Shown here in pieces: positions 5,965-6,184 of a stretch of DNA of 6,184 nucleotides. Positions within the stretch are counted from its first letter, which is position 1; every line of letters begins with the position of its first letter. Under the pieces are notes generated by a model. It was not told where the DNA came from. It was given only the letters and a program-made list of their open reading frames with translations, and searched no databases. The stretch is from Chersky-267 sp034666965 (GTDB lineage Bacteria > Chloroflexota > Limnocylindria > Limnocylindrales > CSP1-4). The stretch is from the NCBI GenBank assembly GCA_034666965.1, contig JAXDKT010000028.1, positions 1 through 6,184 of the forward strand, written 5' to 3'. The position numbers and the translations under genes are program-made.

Positions 5965-5995
5965 TTGGACGGCATTATTGCGGGCCGGTTACCCT
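5965..5995 (+). promoter_or_regulatory. Putative promoter of the coxM-like gene (TTGGAC / TACCCT)
   Basis: TTGGAC (5965-5970) is identical to the -35-like box upstream of rpe and lies in the same 11-base context. TACCCT (5990-5995) fits TAnnnT with a 19-base spacer; the spacer is long and the -10 is weaker than that of rpe. A start near 6002 would give a leader of about 60 bases before the ATG at 6063. Confidence 0.4.
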
Positions 5996-6014
5996 CTCGG
6001 GACCGTGCTTTTGA

Positions 6015-6031
6015 CGTGGGTGCAGCCCACG
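6015..6031 (+). other. Small hairpin in the coxM leader
   Basis: CGTGGG (6015-6020) pairs with CCCACG (6026-6031) around a 5-base TGCAG loop. No T-tract follows, so it is not a convincing terminator. It would lie in the 5' leader of the coxM mRNA, 19 bases before the ribosome site. Confidence 0.4.
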
Positions 6032-6062
6032 CTTCTGGGTATCGGCGAATGAGGGTTGCCCG

Positions 6063-6184
6063 ATGATCCCCGCTCAGTTCGAGTACGTCCGACCGGCCGG
6101 TCTCGACGAGGCGCTGCGGATCCTGGCCGAGCGCGAGGGGGAAGCCAAGGTCCTCTCGGGGGGATACAGCCTGCTGCCCCTGCT
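6063..6184 (+). CDS. coxM: CoxM-like FAD-binding medium subunit of a molybdenum hydroxylase (probable aerobic CO dehydrogenase), 5' part
   Basis: Forty codons are visible before the window ends: MIPAQFEYVRPAGLDEALRI, then LAEREGEAKVLSGGYSLLPL. This is the N-terminal FAD-binding pattern of the xanthine dehydrogenase/CO dehydrogenase medium subunit family: the MIPxxFxYxRP opening, a helix, and the FAD pyrophosphate loop (A/S)GGxSLxP at 32-39. CoxM transfers electrons from the iron-sulfur small subunit through FAD toward the respiratory chain. In the Mo-hydroxylase family this subunit also occurs in xanthine, nicotinate and other hydroxylases, so the CO substrate is inferred from sequence feel and the Calvin cycle neighbour; the catalytic CoxL with its active-site loop is off the window. 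If the order is coxM-S-L, it would be the usual form I arrangement. Shine-Dalgarno GAGG(G) at 6051-6055, about 8 bases before the ATG. Confidence 0.75.
   Translation, partial: MIPAQFEYVRPAGLDEALRILAEREGEAKVLSGGYSLLPL

Larger units (their letters stand above)
5900..6062 (+). other. Intergenic region between prk and the coxM-like gene
   Basis: This is a 163-base stretch, visibly less G+C-rich than the genes. It holds a G+C-rich palindromic run at the left (CCGGCCGG, 5906-5913), AGATAT at 5932-5937, a GGATCA direct repeat (5940-5945 and 5949-5954), the ATGCATTGGAC word (5960-5970), a promoter-like pair, and a small hairpin (6015-6031). No hairpin followed by a T-tract is seen after prk, so an intrinsic terminator cannot be supported; read-through into the cox-like gene is possible. 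Confidence 0.6.

Noticed and set aside
5497..6066. A 189-codon plus-strand frame spanning the end of prk and the intergenic region
   Set aside because: Overlaps prk in another frame and shows no recognisable domain; composition is that of a shadow frame.
1..6184. CRISPR arrays, tRNA or rRNA genes, insertion sequences
   Set aside because: No regularly spaced repeats, cloverleaf-like sequences, rRNA signatures, transposase motifs or terminal inverted repeats were seen on either strand.

Overview
The window carries a compact Calvin-Benson-Bassham (CBB) carbon fixation locus from a high-G+C bacterium. On the left edge, reading leftward, is the N-terminal part of a LysR-type regulator (CbbR-like, 1-229, minus). 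Diverging from it, on the plus strand, is a tight six-gene run: rpe/cbbE (301-1023), cbbL/rbcL (1076-2542), cbbS/rbcS (2556-2975), cbbX (2972-3889), class I fbp/cbbF (3886-5004) and prk/cbbP (5015-5899). After a 163-base gap, the first 40 codons of a CoxM-like FAD subunit of a molybdenum hydroxylase (probably carbon monoxide dehydrogenase) run off the right edge (6063-6184).

The genes fit together directly. Rpe makes ribulose 5-phosphate, phosphoribulokinase makes ribulose 1,5-bisphosphate (RuBP), and a red-type (Form IC-like) RuBisCO carboxylates it. The AAA+ activase CbbX clears inhibitory sugar phosphates from that RuBisCO, and fructose-1,6-bisphosphatase drives regeneration. Transketolase, aldolase, phosphoglycerate kinase, glyceraldehyde-3-phosphate dehydrogenase and phosphoglycolate phosphatase are not in the window. 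If the downstream gene is coxM, CO oxidation could supply electrons and CO2, the configuration of a carboxydotroph or trace-gas oxidiser. Spacing is very tight (GTGA overlaps at cbbS/cbbX and cbbX/fbp; 13 and 10 bases at the other late junctions), so a polycistronic mRNA is likely.

The non-coding DNA is the less ordinary part. The 71-base divergent region holds two TAnnnT -10 boxes placed 6-7 bases before the ATGs of cbbR and rpe, which suggests leaderless transcripts for both. An 11-base word, ATGCATTGGAC, containing the -35-like TTGGAC, recurs exactly upstream of the coxM-like gene. It is preceded in both places by AGATAT at nearly the same distance, suggesting co-regulation of CO oxidation and CO2 fixation. 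A strong hairpin lies between rpe and cbbL, just before the cbbL ribosome binding site.

Organism: high G+C, red-type RuBisCO with CbbX, leaderless TAnnnT promoters and an adjacent cox-like gene would suit a soil or sediment Chloroflexota/Dormibacterota-type or actinobacterial autotroph. This is inference; there is no rRNA or other marker here. The proteins themselves are recognisable family members, and I see no wholly new protein system.
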